Counted from the stretch's first letter, positions 1 to 14,368 are shown. The stretch: DNA of 64,000 nucleotides from Psettodes erumei (GCA_016785225.1 JAFBJZ010000951.1:558001-622000), one strand, 5' to 3'. The notes: generated by a model from the letters alone, not told the origin. Made by a program: numbers and translations.

Positions 1-3000
1 AGAAGAAGGCAGTAGAACGAAAGCCTTGATAAAAGAGGACAATGTCGCGAGGAAGACACTGGCACTGTGCGGGGTTGAGTCTCCACAGTGTTGCGTTGGA
101 CAGAAGAGAGAAGAGATCAACATGAATGCAGAGAGCTTAGCAAAAGAGCAAAAGGCCTGGAGCCACAGCCATCACATAAGCCAAGACACCAGTTAAAACC
201 AAGACTTTTATGGCCTGTTGACAATATCAAAATTTTAAATGAATATAACTTAGCTGGCCCCTATATTAACTGCTGTGGCCACAACAGTAGGCCATTAGCA
301 GCTTATTCAGTGTGAAGTTAAAGGCTGTTGGCTACAATAATGCTGTATGAGTAAGCATATATCAAATCCCAATGTTGCAAGTGCTTGACAAGACAAGCAT
401 CTTTCGCAATATTTTAAGTCTCAGCAATTGGCAAATAGATGTCTCCCAAGAGACTTTCTACTGACAGCTAAACGTTGTTGGGAAGAGGGGAAGCCAGGAC
501 AGAGATCAGAGGCCAACGCAGCCACACAGACCCAGACGAAGAAGTGTTACTCCTGAACTTTGGTATTTTTACAACATCCCTCTGTCTCCTCTGTGGCTGT
601 TGGCAATCACATGTCTACACTGAAACTGAGGGAGAACTACATGTTTGCTATTGTGGTCCCAGCTGTGGAGAAACCTTCAAAAGAAAGGCGTTTGGTTGGT
701 ATTTTAGAAAAAAAGAGTAAGACATTTTTGATGGTGATATTTCACCCACTTTTTCTAAGTTTGAGTCTATGGAAGCTTTTTGAACTTTCTTAAGTCCTCT
801 GTATCTGTTTTTTTTGTGTTCAAAGTGTAATAAAAACGTAGAGACTGACACTTGTTTATGTTTAAAAGTGACACGTTGTTAATGCACATTTTTGGTTGAG
901 AGTGACTCTTCCTGCTTTGTAACCTTGTTTTTTTATTCAAGGTGCAGTTTAAGTGAAGCTGACTTGACTTGACACAAAGATTGTCACTTGTTTATGTCTT
1001 AGAAGCCTGTTTTCTTCAGCGGTGTTGTGGTTCAACCCTCGAAAGCATCTGGTTCCCTGTGTGCGACCAGTCAGAGATGTCTTCATGAGACACACATGAG
1101 TACACACAGGAAGATGTTTGCAGACAGGTTGAGTTGAGGTTGTGTGGTGCCCTGAATGTTTGGGATGACTGTGCTTTCTGGGTGGAGACGGCTACTGCTA
1201 CTCACAGGCCAGGAATTCATTTGAAAAAGAACCCAGCAAATTCAAATTACAGCTAGTGTAGGGGTGTGAAAAGAAGAAAATGAACTGGAAATGAAAGATA
1301 ACAATGTTCATTTCCACATTTTTAATATATTTAAATCAGGTAGGCCTACTCATGACAAAACACAGAGATAATCAGGGATGAAATGATGATCATGTAACAC
1401 TGTCAGGTCTTCAATTGTCTCTATTTAACTTGAACACAACAATGCTTGAGTGTGGGAGGATCAGGCAGAGTGTGACCCCTGTCACACAAGTTAAATCTCA
1501 CAGCAAATCTTCCTCCTCCATGAAAACTGCAGATGCAAGAGAGGAGATGCCTAAACTATTAGATCTTTTTCCACATCTATGTTCTTACATCTACCTGTCA
1601 CTACCCTGTAAGAAAATAAAAAATTTTAACACCTTTTGTGATGTTTGTCCGTACCTGTGTGCTAGCTGCAGCTTACCCATATTCTTTTACTTATCATGAG
1701 GTACAATTGTGCTAACCATTAATCAGAGTCTGTCAAGGAAGCCTCCATGTGACCACACACATGCAGTGCACGTTTGGTATTTATACTATTGTCTTTTTTC
1801 TCCCAACGGCAGCTGGTTTGGGCAGGTCTGCCAAGAACACAGCTATTCTTCCTGTGGTTTGAGAGCCTCACATGTTGCATCTCCCCTCTCTCTGTACAAT
1901 GCAGAGTCATCTTAGCACTGGTGTCTGTGACAGGTGAGGGGCTGCTTTGTTTTACTTAAGACCTACTTTAAAATGATGCGTCCAAGAAAACAGCTACGAC
2001 AAAGGCTATCAGGTATAACAGATATGTGTTAAACAACTAGAAAGTTTTTTTTACCCCTGCTCTGTACTTTATTCACCACTGCTATAGGCAGTGAAGGATA
2101 AACTCTTCTTTAATTAGATATCTTAATCTTCTAAAGCTGTAATTTCAATACAAGTTGTTTAATGTCAGTAATGGTAAAGTAGCAGAGTTTTCCATCTGTT
2201 AAAAACAATAGCCTTATAGCTGCAGTCTGTAATTTGCATGAACTGTTTTTTTTTTTTAGCCCTGTTGTCAGTTGCTACATTCTGAATTTCTCGTGTTGTA
2301 TTTTGAATTGCTTAGGCTTGTTCATCTCAAGTTGTGAAGGCAGCTGGTTGAACACTTTCCATGTCTCTCCATCTCAGTCAGTCAGGCTCCAGTGGACAGT
2401 GGGACTATCATGCTCTGCTTTGCGCAGTGCTCAGCTTTACCCAATTTTGCACCTCCGTTCGCAAGTGATCAGTTCTGACAGCTCCCCAGAGCCACTGGGA
2501 TTTGAGTGCTCTCTCCTTTCACCCACCGAGCACCCGCAAAACGCACACATATACAGTACACAATCACACACAATCACCTCTCCTCTGCTGTCTGTCTCTT
2601 AAAAGGACGAGGGCTGGAAATGAAAGGCGGAACAAAAGCTGTCAAAGTAGAGAAAGAAACAGAGAAGTGAGGATATCTGTGGGGATGCTTAGGACAATGG
2701 GATACTTTGTCCCTAGTTTCATTATTGGCTTGTATTTAATTTGAAACAGACAGCTAATCACATTAGAGACAACCCCTCCGCAACACTTGAGCACCGCTGT
2801 CTCCTGGAAGCAATCACCATGCTGAAACTCTCATTGGATTCTTCGTCCAATTACTTAACTCCATACAAATCATCTTTGATGCAACTGAATTGAGAAGCTG
2901 AAATGATTACCAAGACATTTATAGTTTAAAGTGAGGAGCTTTAACTACAGGAGGCATAAACGTAATGATAATGACAATGACAATGATGACAATAATGACA

Positions 3001-5648
3001 ATTAAGTTAATGATAATGATGACCATGATGATGTTAAGCATTCTTAGCCTGTTATTTCTTGCCTTTATGTGTGCATTTGCTGTTTTTTGTTTGCTGTTAC
3101 TAAAATATCAAATATAGAAAAGATATTATTGTTGTTCTGACCTATTTACACAAGTTAACCTTAAAGCCGAGTCATGTCTCTTACCACATGATGAGTGTAG
3201 TTCTAAATTTTACTCTCTGCTTGCTCTGGTTTGGTCTCCAGCAACTCCTGAAGGACACATCCAGCCATTTAGCTGCTAAATGCTCCATTATGCTCACCAG
3301 CTAGTCTCTAAGTTTGTCTGTCGGCTGCTTGGTGCTGGGCATGTTAGAGAAAAAGTGGATGTTTTTGCTGAAAGCAGCCGCCTGCTGTGTCTAACAACAA
3401 TGCTGATGAGAGTGGTGATAGTAAATTAAAACTGGGTTTGCAAAACCAAAACAATTAGCTGAAAGATGCAAAATCAAAGTGCAGGTTCATCACTGATAGC
3501 AACGCCTTCCAAGTAGTAGTAGTGATCCACTGTTGATATCAAAATATTGACTACACTTTAAATTACAAAAATTCACAGTGCAATTGTGTTGCAGGGCTGC
3601 GTCACAGACCCAAAGAATCGCTGTTGTCTGTCAAAAAGAAGCCGAAAGAAAAAAATGAAAGGCTTTTGACATATACAAATGAGAGAGCAGGTTAAAAGTC
3701 TGTGTTGGAAGCTAGTTAACAATCCCAGCAGGACATCTTTGCTCAAAGCACAAAGTAAGAATGAGAGAAGAGAAAAATCTAAAACCGAGGTCCTAGGAGC
3801 AGAAAGCTGGCGCGGGAAAGTAACACGCAGTCAACTCACAAGGGAAGAGAAACCAGCTGAAATAAGCAGCATGCAATTAGTCAGAGTTAGAGGTTGCTTT
3901 GTAAAAATGAAATAACCCATTTCTCATTTCGCCATTAAATAATTGACTTTTGGAGTGATTTCTATTTGTTCAGCTAAAATCACTGCGTATGAAACTGGGT
4001 CCAAGGAAGCGCTCAGAAACCCAGGTGTTCATTTACATGTCCGTTTGCAGCTTTATGTCTGCATGTCAGCTGCAGGTGAAAAGGAGCAGCGACAGAGGTG
4101 AACGCTCCAGATAGGTGGTTGGTGCTGGATGTGTATTATAATAACACCTTGACCTCCGTCCAGCACTGCACACTCTTCTTTCTCCAGCTGATCTGTCTCC
4201 AGTACACTTCAGCTCCTTAACAGATTTTTACACCTACCTGACTCATTTCTATCTTTCTCCACAACTGCATCTGACCTTTGACTCTTTCTACCACTCTTAA
4301 TCCCTTTTTGGTTTCAAGGAAGGATCTTGACTGCATTATTCAGTATTCATACTTCCATCTTCATCATTCCTCCTCACTCAACTCTGACCTCAAAAAAGCT
4401 GTCTTTCTTCTGCTTGGTGAATTATTATCCCATCTTCTGTGAGACCTTGCCAATCTATTAATCTAACTTGCCATTTACTGTCTTTTCTCTCCAGCTCTGC
4501 TAAAGGTTGGCTGCCTCTCCTCTCACTCTATCTGTCAGTCAGTCTTTGTGTGCAAATCCCACATCTTTCTCCCCCAGACTGAATTATTCAATTTAGATGC
4601 CATTTGTTTCACAGTTGGCAATAGGGACTGTGTGCACTCTCCTCTACATAAACTGTGGCTCTAATCGCCAACTGCATGCACCCATCTCGCCCCTGTGACT
4701 GTTAATATTGTCTCACAATGCAACCCCATTTCTATTTCACATTTGTTTTTCTGTCCTTTCCTCTGAATTAGCTGCATATACGGCATGTGTGAAGAGGGTT
4801 TTAGGAGCTGTTGTCTCTGGGGATGACTCTCTGTTTCACACATGGAACTCAATTTGTCAAGATGAGCATTTCACTAAAAGGTGCCATTAGGATTTGCTAA
4901 TATCAGCAGGAAATAGGGCTGAATGTCTGCACCCACAACCTTATACCTTTTAAATGAGTTCTTCCAAAGAGACCACACCTAAAAAAGTGTTCTTATGTGA
5001 TGTACAGAAAGACATAATTTGAAATGACCATTTAAAACAACCACGTTACTACAGTGGTCTTTTGATAAAACGATGACAAGAGCAAAGTAAAACACTGGAG
5101 ACAATAAACACAATACAAGTGAGGGCGTACTGTTTATCAAGGCTTACTCTCAAAATTTCCACAGACAAAACTAACATACATATCATTATTAGACAAACGC
5201 AAAGTCAGGAAGTAATATTTCCCTTCATTTAACTCTCAGTTGTACTACATGTTAATCAATAAATACAGTTCCAGTTCAAGTTATTAATGCTAGTAATTAC
5301 AGTTCTTACCTCAATTATGCTGTAGTTGCTCAGGAAAAAAAAATAAGATAGACCAAAATGAAATGAAAAAAATCCTAAAAGGGCTACAATTACAGCCACT
5401 CCAAGGCCATTACAGCTCTTTATGGCTCCCACCAGGAATTCAAAAGCCAGAACTGGCCTTTTACGAACAACCAGTCTTCAGCTGTCCATTATGCATATTT
5501 CTACAACAATCATTCCTGTATTTAGACATGGCAATATTTAATTTGTCTGCAAGACTAATAGTGGCACCGACGGGGACAGTAGAGTTAGGACAATTCCTGG
5601 GGCTTGTGACCGACAGGGTCACTGAAAAGTTATTAGAACAACAAATTA
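1..5648. other. Gene-poor block, nothing coding recognised
   Basis: All reading frames are short and none has a recognisable protein motif or paired splice sites. The only clear structure is the ATGAYA repeat at 2963-3033. Composition is AT-rich. It could be intron or intergenic. Confidence 0.5.
2963..3033 (+). repeat. Imperfect (ATGAYA)n low-complexity repeat
   Basis: Repeated ATGATA/ATGACA hexamer-like units, partly decayed. Confidence 0.8.
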
Positions 5649-5932
5649 TTAAAGGTGCTGTATGTTAATTTTCTCTGCCACCATTCCTTTCTGCTAGGAG
5701 CGGGTGAAGGTGATTGCCAAGAGCTTCAGGACTCATTGCATTTACAAGACAAGAGATTATAATATGCCCTTTGCAGAAGTGATAGAAACAGAAGCAAAAC
5801 AAGATACATACTGTTGCTTTCCATCATTAGTGAAAGCTCCTGGCGAGTGAAGGAATGAAATTTTTTAACTTTAAACAGCTTTTAATGCTAACATTGGCCA
5901 GTAGCAAAAACTTATATATTTAGCACCTTTAA
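5649..5932. mobile_element. Non-autonomous DNA transposon (MITE) with TTAA ends
   Basis: The element begins TTAAAGGTGCTGTATGT and ends with the inverted counterpart TTTAGCACCTTTAA, giving imperfect terminal inverted repeats of about 15 bp over 284 bp. The outermost TTAA on both sides is the target duplication expected of piggyBac-type elements. No transposase is encoded. The interior is unrecognised. A hAT origin was considered, but no matching 8-bp flanking duplication is visible. Confidence 0.65.
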
Positions 5933-6444
5933 CCCATCATCATTAGTAGAATATTTTGTTTACAATGTACTAATTAAACTTTCTTTTCTTGTATCCGACA
6001 AAATCCATGGAAATGCCCGTGCTAAAAGTTATGCATCATTTGGAATGTTGCAATTTAGTGACAGAATTTTAACCTTTCATATCACATATTTCACATGAAT
6101 AATCTGCTAAATTCACAACATTAAATTTAAAGTTAAAAAATATATATATATTGTTTTATCAGTTCAACTGTGAAATTGAAATCATTTGTGCTGATTGCTG
6201 CAGGCTAAAATGGTCAACAGCTGACCCATAATCTACCAACAATACTTCAAAGATTGTCATTGTCAAAGATTCTCTCACATTTTTCAAATATGAATTAATG
6301 ACAGCGGCACATTCTCATGATAGTAATGCACTCGACTACCTTAATTCTGACAAACATGTATCCTCTGGGCCCATCTAATCTCTGACGCCATGGTTTCGAA
6401 CTCTTTTAGTACACCTCTGCTCCGGCTGCAAATGGAGGCAATCC

Positions 6445-6489
6445 GTTGCCCAGGCAACAAACTTCTCTCCTGGCTTCTGTCATGCAAAT
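6445..6489. promoter_or_regulatory. Perfect palindromic RFX X-box beside an octamer site
   Basis: GTTGCCCAGGCAAC at 6445-6458 fits the RFX consensus GTNRCC-N2-RGYAAC at every position and is palindromic. ATGCAAAT, the POU/Oct octamer, follows at 6482-6489, 23 bp away. The pair suggests an enhancer. Confidence 0.5.
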
Positions 6490-7660
6490 CCCTCTGAAGA
6501 GAGGGCAAAAAGTTAAGGAAGCCGATCCAACCACTTTGCAGAGTGGTATGACAGAGACAAGATTCAGTGAAGGTGGAGTGACTCCTTTCTCAACAGAGCT
6601 ACAGGGTTGTCTCACTTTCATTTTCCTTCTCTCTACTCCAATGTTCCCATCTCTTCTGGAAAGATGGCCAATATGGTGTGGAAATATTACAGTGCAAATT
6701 GCTTATTGGCTCACGCACGAATCAGAAAATGTACTTTTGTCAGGTACATTTTAATTTTCCCAAACCAAAATGCATTGTTCTTTCATTAAAAAAAAATACA
6801 AAGTGGACAGAGGGAATAACATTCAAAGCTCCAATAATATAGAGAGTTAAAGGGAATGAGTAGTCTGGCAAATTAAATCTACAAGAGGCTCTGTGTACCC
6901 AGAGACCCTCACAGGGGCATTTTCTCCTCGGTGGCCTTAGAGCACCCTTCCTCCTAATGGAAGGGAAGCAGAACAGATGGGACACAAATTGCACTTTCAT
7001 ACACCTCAAGGTTCAAGGCAATTTCCCCTCTGTGCCTGTGAAGTTCTCGGATTGCCTCTCCATCCTTTGAGCCTTTCACTCTTCAAAGGGGTTTGGGTTT
7101 GTTCAGTGCCATGACTCATACACACACACACTAAAACATACTCCCAACACCGACATCTGAACGCACACACATAACATAAAACCACTTTTCCCATCAGCCA
7201 CTCATACGGTTCAACATCGCATAGTCATTTGCGCAAGTCATTTTAATGACTATGCTGAAGCAAATAGTACGATTACTGATCAGAGTGCACTCTATCCGTT
7301 ATATAATGTTACTTACTTTTTTCAAGTCATTAAAAATTGCAGGGATTTTTGCCGTCTGTAATGGCTTCAATATGGTTAGATACTTTATACTACGATAGCA
7401 TCATGTTAGGTCCTTATCCGGCTCTGTTTCCCATTCTCGCCAACCATGAGAGCCAAAGGAAATGCAATTTATAAGAGCGAGGAGATTTCCTCTATTTCAT
7501 TTGATGTTGGGTGTACAGTGTGCTGCTGAAGGGCCCAGGTGCTAGCAGCGCTGCTGAGGAGGTAATAAAAGACTTCAAGCAGTATTGTTTACTGCTCCAT
7601 TAACAAACAAACATTAGGGCCCATTTGACTAAATACTGCTGACAGAGAATATGGTGATCA

Positions 7661-7674
7661 ATCACCATGGCAAC
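7661..7674 (+). promoter_or_regulatory. RFX X-box-like site
   Basis: ATCACCATGGCAAC matches 13 of 14 consensus positions. A near-copy in inverted orientation (ATTGCCATGGTGAT) lies at 7953-7966, with unique AT-rich sequence between them. Confidence 0.45.
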
Positions 7675-10600
7675 CGTCCCCATTAATTAATATTGTACTA
7701 GGAGATTTAGCAATGCTTGGGTGACGAGGATGGTGTGTGCACTGATTTTGTTGTCCTTTAGAGCAGGGAGGGGGTCGGATTTTCGTGGACGGGGTTTCCA
7801 CTGCACTCTCTTTCATTTCTGGCCTTTGTCCGACGCCAGCAGAAGTAGCCTTGCTCTGCATACCAAACAAGGGGTTAACTGTGTCCCCAAAGCAATTACA
7901 GCCAATTGTGGAGCTAGTTACTAATTAGTGGAGTAAATGTAATGAGTCTGCCATTGCCATGGTGATGGATTTTTTTCAATGATACTTGTCAAAATGAAGT
8001 GCCCTTTTTAAAAAAAAAAAAAGGCAGCGGTTTTAACAGATGGAGGCAGATAGGTCCAGTCCATTTATTGCAATCATCACTTTAGTTTGTTATTGAATGT
8101 AATTAGTTGTTTTCATGTGGACTCTAAAAAAAACTGCAATTAACCTGTAGAATCAATGCAACCAGTAAAGAGGGCTAAGCATGAGATGAACCCTCATCTG
8201 TGGATAAGGGCACCTGCTGTGGGCGGTTTGAAAGCAGCGTCAAACTCATTTTCAAGGTCCCCAACTGTTTTATTGTATTATTGAGCTTCTTTGGATGATA
8301 CACCAAATTAGCTGCAATAAGGCAAATTTTGATGTCTATACGGTAAGACTAATAGAGAGCCTGTGTTGTATTTTGAACAAGTCCTGTGCACTCGTGTATT
8401 GTGTGTTGTGTGCTTGTATGTTGTTCACTCAGCTGTCAACCACAGTTATTAGACTGTTCAGTCATATGCATATTGCACATATACAGTACCATCTGTGCTT
8501 TTGTCCCTTCAGGGCCAGGGCTGACATATTACAGTGGGAAGACTCTTATTGAGTAGTATAATGGATTCCAAACTACAGCATTTCATATCCCGTGTAATTT
8601 GATCGCTATTTAGTCTGGATATCTGATGCCCATTCCTCTCCCTTTATGAAACCGTCTGTGCAAACGGGGCCAGAATCCAAAAATGATTTATGACAGATTC
8701 ATGAAGAGAGGCCAAGGGGAGAGAAACAGATTAGGTAGAAATCTGGAGAGATAAAGATGAGACGTCTGTCTGCTGCTGAGGGCAGCGAGACAAGCCCTGT
8801 CTGTATCAAGCTCAGGGAAATGTGCTCAGGGCCCTGACAGACAGCATCGAACCATCTCAGAGCTGACACAGACATCATCTTTCTTTTCTTTTCCTAGGGC
8901 AAGGAGAAAACTTTGACATTACCATTTATAGTCCTTAGGTGGCCATCCTGTACTTTAGCAGTTTCTCTGAGTATACAACTCTTATGAAGGATCTTGTAGA
9001 CATTTCTTCTCTATAAACAAGTCATCATATTTTTAGCCAGGTAGTGGCACAGGAGAACAGTATATCATGCCCAGAAGTGTGTGCAGTTGAAGCATCTGAT
9101 AGCAGCTGGAAAGGAGAGGTCTGATCCTGTCCGTTGAGCACATAAGGAGCGGACAGCATGATTTATCCAGCGCGCTCCTCTGCTCTACTCAGCTGCTACC
9201 GCCATGGCAGCAGCTGGAATCAACGGCAGCAGTGTTCAGATATCATACAGATACCCTTGTTAAAACGGCAAACAGCCACTGCCTGGCATTCAAAATCCCT
9301 TATCATTCAGGGACTGTCTGGTCAAATCATATCACCATTACATCACCGAGGGCACAGGGGTTGGGTGGACTTTGACATCCGATCACACTAAAAGTGTTGA
9401 TGTTTTCTCATTGTGTAAACTGGCATTTGTGCTGACAAATCAACAGTACAACCCGGCTGATTCAGCCCATTGCTAGAGTTTTCAGCTTCCATCTCCTTTT
9501 CATTTCTCCTCTCCTCTCAGGTATGATGACTGTCAGCCATAATACCGGTCAGCGTGAGCCCAGCTACAGTTGAGCAGAGTGCTGGAAGGCCTGTGCGATT
9601 ACCCCTGCCCCCCTGCTGCGAGCACTGCAGCGGTGGAGGGACTGAGAGGGAGAGTGGTGAGCTTTTAATACCAAGCACAATAGGGCACCTCAACCCCAGA
9701 CAGGCACCATATTTACACTGAGCTAAGGCTCTCCCTGAGCCTTATGACAGAGCAGGCGGAATGATCACCCCTCGCCTTGCAGCCAGGGATCCATAATTCA
9801 TGAGAAGAGGTGGATGGGGTGCAAACAGGGCATGCTTACAGAGGGGGGGCGTGCTGCCTGAGGAGTGTGTCCTGAGCCCTGTGTGTCTAAGTAATTAAAT
9901 GGGATTAGGTATGCGCTGAACCCATTTTCAGAGAGATTGGCTGGCAATGCCATTATTATTGGAAAGGATCAGAGGGGCTTATAGGCATTGGGGAGAAAGG
10001 TAACTGAAGAGAGAGGTTTGAGGAGATTTATTAAAAGAAAAAAAAATCTACTCTCTAAAATGTGGGTGGCAGGTTGGAGACAATCATCTTTTACATTCCT
10101 TTTCCCTCTTTAAGGTGAAAAAAGGTGAGAGTGCTTTGGTCTTGTGGTTGAGGGTCCTGTGGAGGTGTGGCGAGAGCCATGAACACGTCAAAGAAACCAG
10201 GACTAACTATGTCCACAGAATCTGCACCTCTGCTGAGCCCAAAACATCCGTTTCTAATTTGTGTGACAATGCCAGTGCGGATGGCACCTGATTTGCAAGA
10301 GGGTGCCCGGAGCAGAACTCATTTGAATAAGCACACATCCGAGTTATCAGGGATCAGGAGGAAGAGCTCACAGACAGGCCGGGGTGCTACCTCTTTCCTC
10401 AGTAGCTCAGCACCTCGACACACTCAGCTAACAAGGAGTCTCTGTGTGCACCTGGACCGTAATCCTACCAATGCAGCTAACAAAAAGGTCCATACACATG
10501 TATTGTAACCCAAACATCTTACTCCCAATCTGAATGGATGGTAAGTCCCAGCTAGTGTGCCCTACAGAGGGATGATTTCCTCTTGCCAGTAGAGCTGAAG

Positions 10601-12683
10601 CAACTTCTTGTTTGTGCCTCCTTTTTTCCCTTACAGAGAGAACCTTTTGGCGACAGCAACCCTGGGAGAGATGCAGAAAGCACGTCCCCTGGGGAGAAAA
10701 GCTGCCTCAGGCTTCAGAGAGCCTATTTACAACAAGCTGTGCTTGTTACTTTCATCAAAATAGAGCACTGAGCTTTTCTCCTGCCTTGTTTTTTTGTGCT
10801 TTTGGCAGGAGGTTGTTATTGTAAAGCACTGACTCCATTGTGCTCAGCAGTGTGGTGAAAGTATAGCTGTCTACAGCCATGGAGAAGACAAGAGAGGGGA
10901 GATGGTTGGACAAAGGGGAAGACACCTATTTTCCTCGAGACCCTGGACTGTTTTATAGACTTTGAAGGAGTGTCTTTGGGAGGTTTAGAGAAACCTGCTA
11001 TGTCACTGAATTTTCCCAACCTTTGATCCTCAGCTGTACTCCATCAAGTTCAATTAGAGGATCGGTGGTCTCTGGCGGGCACGTTTGTCATAATCTATTG
11101 GGTATGGCGCATTCCAGATATTGAAGGAGAGGACAGAAAATCAATAAACTGGATTGGTCTGCCAGGCCCAGAGGGAGGTCTCCTTACCCTGGCTAGTGTG
11201 GCTCAGGCTCAACTCTCCTCCATCAAGCCTCTCTTTTTACTGCTGTTTGGGCCATCAAATTGAATTTCATCAAAAGCTCTCAACAAAAAAGGGAAGATAT
11301 ATAGTATAAGGGTTTTGTATTCCACCGACTCTCCATTTGTCCTCCAGACAAATATGCAATCACATATAGTCAATGGTCAGGACGGGCTGCTGTTTGCTTT
11401 TGATTTTTTAAAAAGTAAAATCATCCGAGTTATCACTCCGGTGGATTTTACCCATCAGGAGTATGGACCCTCACTTTTCATCCAACACAGATACACACAT
11501 GAGCAAAATTCTGAAATATTTCAAATGTGCGTTACGTGTTAAATGTGTGCGGTTAGACACGTGCCGATCTGACATCTTTTGATGCTGCACATTTCTTGTT
11601 TGCTCTTATCAACCGCGAGCAGAGGAAACAGAAAAGGAACTCGGGAAGGAATCAAGGTCAATGACTCCTTGACAACCGTTCCATCTGTGAGGTATTATCA
11701 TTTCATTACCTGCCCACGTCAATAGCCACTGCTGTTTTCTTTTTGACTCCATTTCCATAGTAACTACTGATTCATTGTTTGTAAGGGGCCAATCATTCTT
11801 GGACAATTGCCTCTTAATGGTGCAATATCAGTGGCAGCATTCAGCTGTCTGAAAAGTGTCTGTGCGCATGTGTATGGGTGTGCATGTTGGGAGAACAAGG
11901 CTAAAGGTGTTGCATACGGTCTATTGTTCCTGAGAGGAACTAGTCATTCAAACTGTACGCCATTCTAACCCCACAAGGCTGAGATTTCCATACACATGAG
12001 TGAGTATGAAGCCGATATGGTTATTGTCACTGTCACCATAAACCCGTACGCTCGCACCCACTCTTACATTTCTCCACCCTGTCTCTCTCTCTTACCTCAA
12101 GTATGTAGAACAAAAGAGAAAAGAAATATCACCCAAAGGAGGTGGTCCACCTACAAAATCTATAAAGTCCTCCATCAAAATCAGCTCCCTCACTTTATGA
12201 GGACATTAATCTGCTGCTGCAGTGCTCTGCTCTTCAAAGCACCTTGACAGTGTGATTGTCCTTTTTTTTTTCTCGTGGCTGCTGTTTCTTGTGTGCTTTG
12301 TTATACAAAATCTCAAAAGTTTATCAAACGGAGGGGAGGCTGTAAAAAAGAGACAGCGCCTCAGAGAGAAATAAAGGATGGAGATGAAGAGAGGACAGAG
12401 ATAGATAGAGAGGAAGAGAGGAGGGAGGAAAGAGCAGCACTTCTGAGTAACAGCCCTGCCAAAATAAATCCTCCACGGGAAAAACAAAACATCCTGTGAA
12501 ATAAAACTCTAGCATCCCCTTCCAAAAATGCTGCAACCTTCATCTATTACTCTCAAGCGTCAGATAAATGTCTGGAGGAGATGGAGAAGTTGTCCTTGCA
12601 GTTGTGCTTTCTCTGCCTAAACTCTGCATGTGCCCTCTCCCCCATCACTACGCAAGACACACAGCATAGATACACATACACAT

Positions 12684-12706
12684 GCGCGCGCACACACACA
12701 CACACC
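12684..12706 (+). repeat. (GC)n(CA)n microsatellite
   Basis: GCGCGCG followed directly by CA repeats. Alternating purine-pyrimidine throughout, so a potential Z-DNA former. Confidence 0.85.
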
Positions 12707-13545
12707 TGCATACTGCAGCTGGGGCAGTCAAGTGAGAGCATCTAGGTTAGACTATATACCAGTTTAATTGGCTGTCTGTAGGTGGGGGATGAGTGATAAC
12801 TGTCAAACTAGCGAGCGCAAAGAGGAGACGAAAGTTAAAGATCCATCATTCCTGCCAGATTCTATTGTCTTCACAGTGGTCATGATGAATGCAGCTCACG
12901 AAGGCTCCCCGTCCGCTATTACAATCTGATTCATCTCCGGCTGTGCTCAGTGGCCGCCGTGAAGATTACGACACACGCGGAAATCTCTGCTCTGTTCTTT
13001 AACAGGCCTGATGGTGTGGCGAGTGTTACCGGGAACGTGAGCGGCACGCACCGGTCTGTTTAGTAAATAGATGAAGCGAGTAAATGAGGGCAGCAAGCGG
13101 CAAGAGTGGGACCCGACTCCTGTTAATTACGGCCTTGGCCGCAGCTCTGGGACCCCTGAGCTAACGGGTAGGGTGGGGGACAGTGAAGCTTCCATTTGGG
13201 ATTGATAAAGTAGGCCCCTCTGTCTGCTGTAAGGAGTGCTGGGGGTCTTTGGAAAGGATCTCAGACACAAGTTATGCGCTGCTGATGGAGAGAAGGCAAA
13301 TAAAATGCGTGCAGAATAATCTTCACTAAGGAGGCTCCACTGCAGTCGTTGCATTTAACAGCCTGTCCTTTTTTTTAAGATTCACTTCATAATCACAGAT
13401 GAGAGATGTGCACATCAAACAAGAGGAGCGACTTTGGTCTACACAGCTGCCTTATAAAAAGCAAACAAGCTATAAATAAAAGAGAATTTTATAGAGGGGC
13501 GTCTGTCGGGCATGTGGGGTTGAAATAGGGAGAGAGCAGTAGACA

Positions 13546-13580
13546 GGAAAGGAAAGGAAAGGAGAGGAAAGATAAGGAAA
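13546..13580 (+). repeat. (GGAAA)n repeat
   Basis: Purine-only GGAAA units with one interruption. Confidence 0.85.
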
Positions 13581-13734
13581 GCGGGATCTGCGAGACATCA
13601 GAGACCGCAGTGCATGACATTACCTATTATGAACACCATGTGATGCTATTTAAATGTGACGGCAGGAACAGGTTGGCTCAGGGTGGGGCTGGGGTCACAG
13701 CTCGTAATGAGATCCTTTGATGTGGCGGATATGA

Positions 13735-13762
13735 GGGGTGGGGGTGCGGGGGTGAATAAGGG
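13735..13762 (+). other. G-quadruplex motif
   Basis: Four G runs (4, 5, 5 and 3) separated by T, TGC and a 7-nt loop. It satisfies the quadruplex rule less strongly than the motif at 21668. Confidence 0.65.
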
Positions 13763-14368
13763 AGCAATCCCTCCGGGGAGATGAGGTGACATGGACACCC
13801 GACCACTGCCACCACAACCACAGCAGAGCAGAGGAAAAGAGGGGGGAAAAGTGGAGGAGTGTGGGTGGAGGCAGGAAGCACCCAGACAGGACATAAAGGG
13901 TTGTTCTTAGGACAACTGATCGTTTACTTAATCCCACATATTCATTGTGTTTGACTGCTTAGGTTACATTCCTGGACCCTTTATTGTCCGTAAGTCAAGA
14001 CATTACGTTTCTCTTTTAATGCTGCAGGACTAAAAAGAAATGAGGATTAATCAGTGTGCCAGGCAAAAAAAATGTTAAATGTTAGGTTAAAAAAAATGTT
14101 AGTCCGTGTTAAAAGAAATGTGTCGGACATGTTGGCTACAGTCGACGGAGGCCAACACCCCACCCGCCCTTTACACTGTAGCATCCAGTGCCTTCTCCCA
14201 CATAATAGGGAAGTATCGCATGGAGAATATTCTGCCATGAAGAGGGCTCCAGCGAAATGGTCAGTTATCTTCAATTCAAAGAATTTGAATAAAGAAACAC
14301 AATCCTTTATCAGAAAGCATGCCGGACTCAAACACCTATGTTTGTTGGTGTCTTCAACATGCACAATG

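Larger units (their letters stand above)
5933..12683. other. Gene-poor block with enhancer-like sites
   Basis: No coding exon is recognised. RFX and octamer sites lie at 6445-6489 and 7661-7966. Stretches around 7,640-7,980 and 9,860-10,010 have the non-repetitive, TAAT-rich look of conserved noncoding elements. That is an impression from composition, not a measured conservation. Confidence 0.4.

Noticed and set aside
5363..5668. 101-codon frame ending in the MITE
   Set aside because: It runs into the transposon end and resembles no protein I know.
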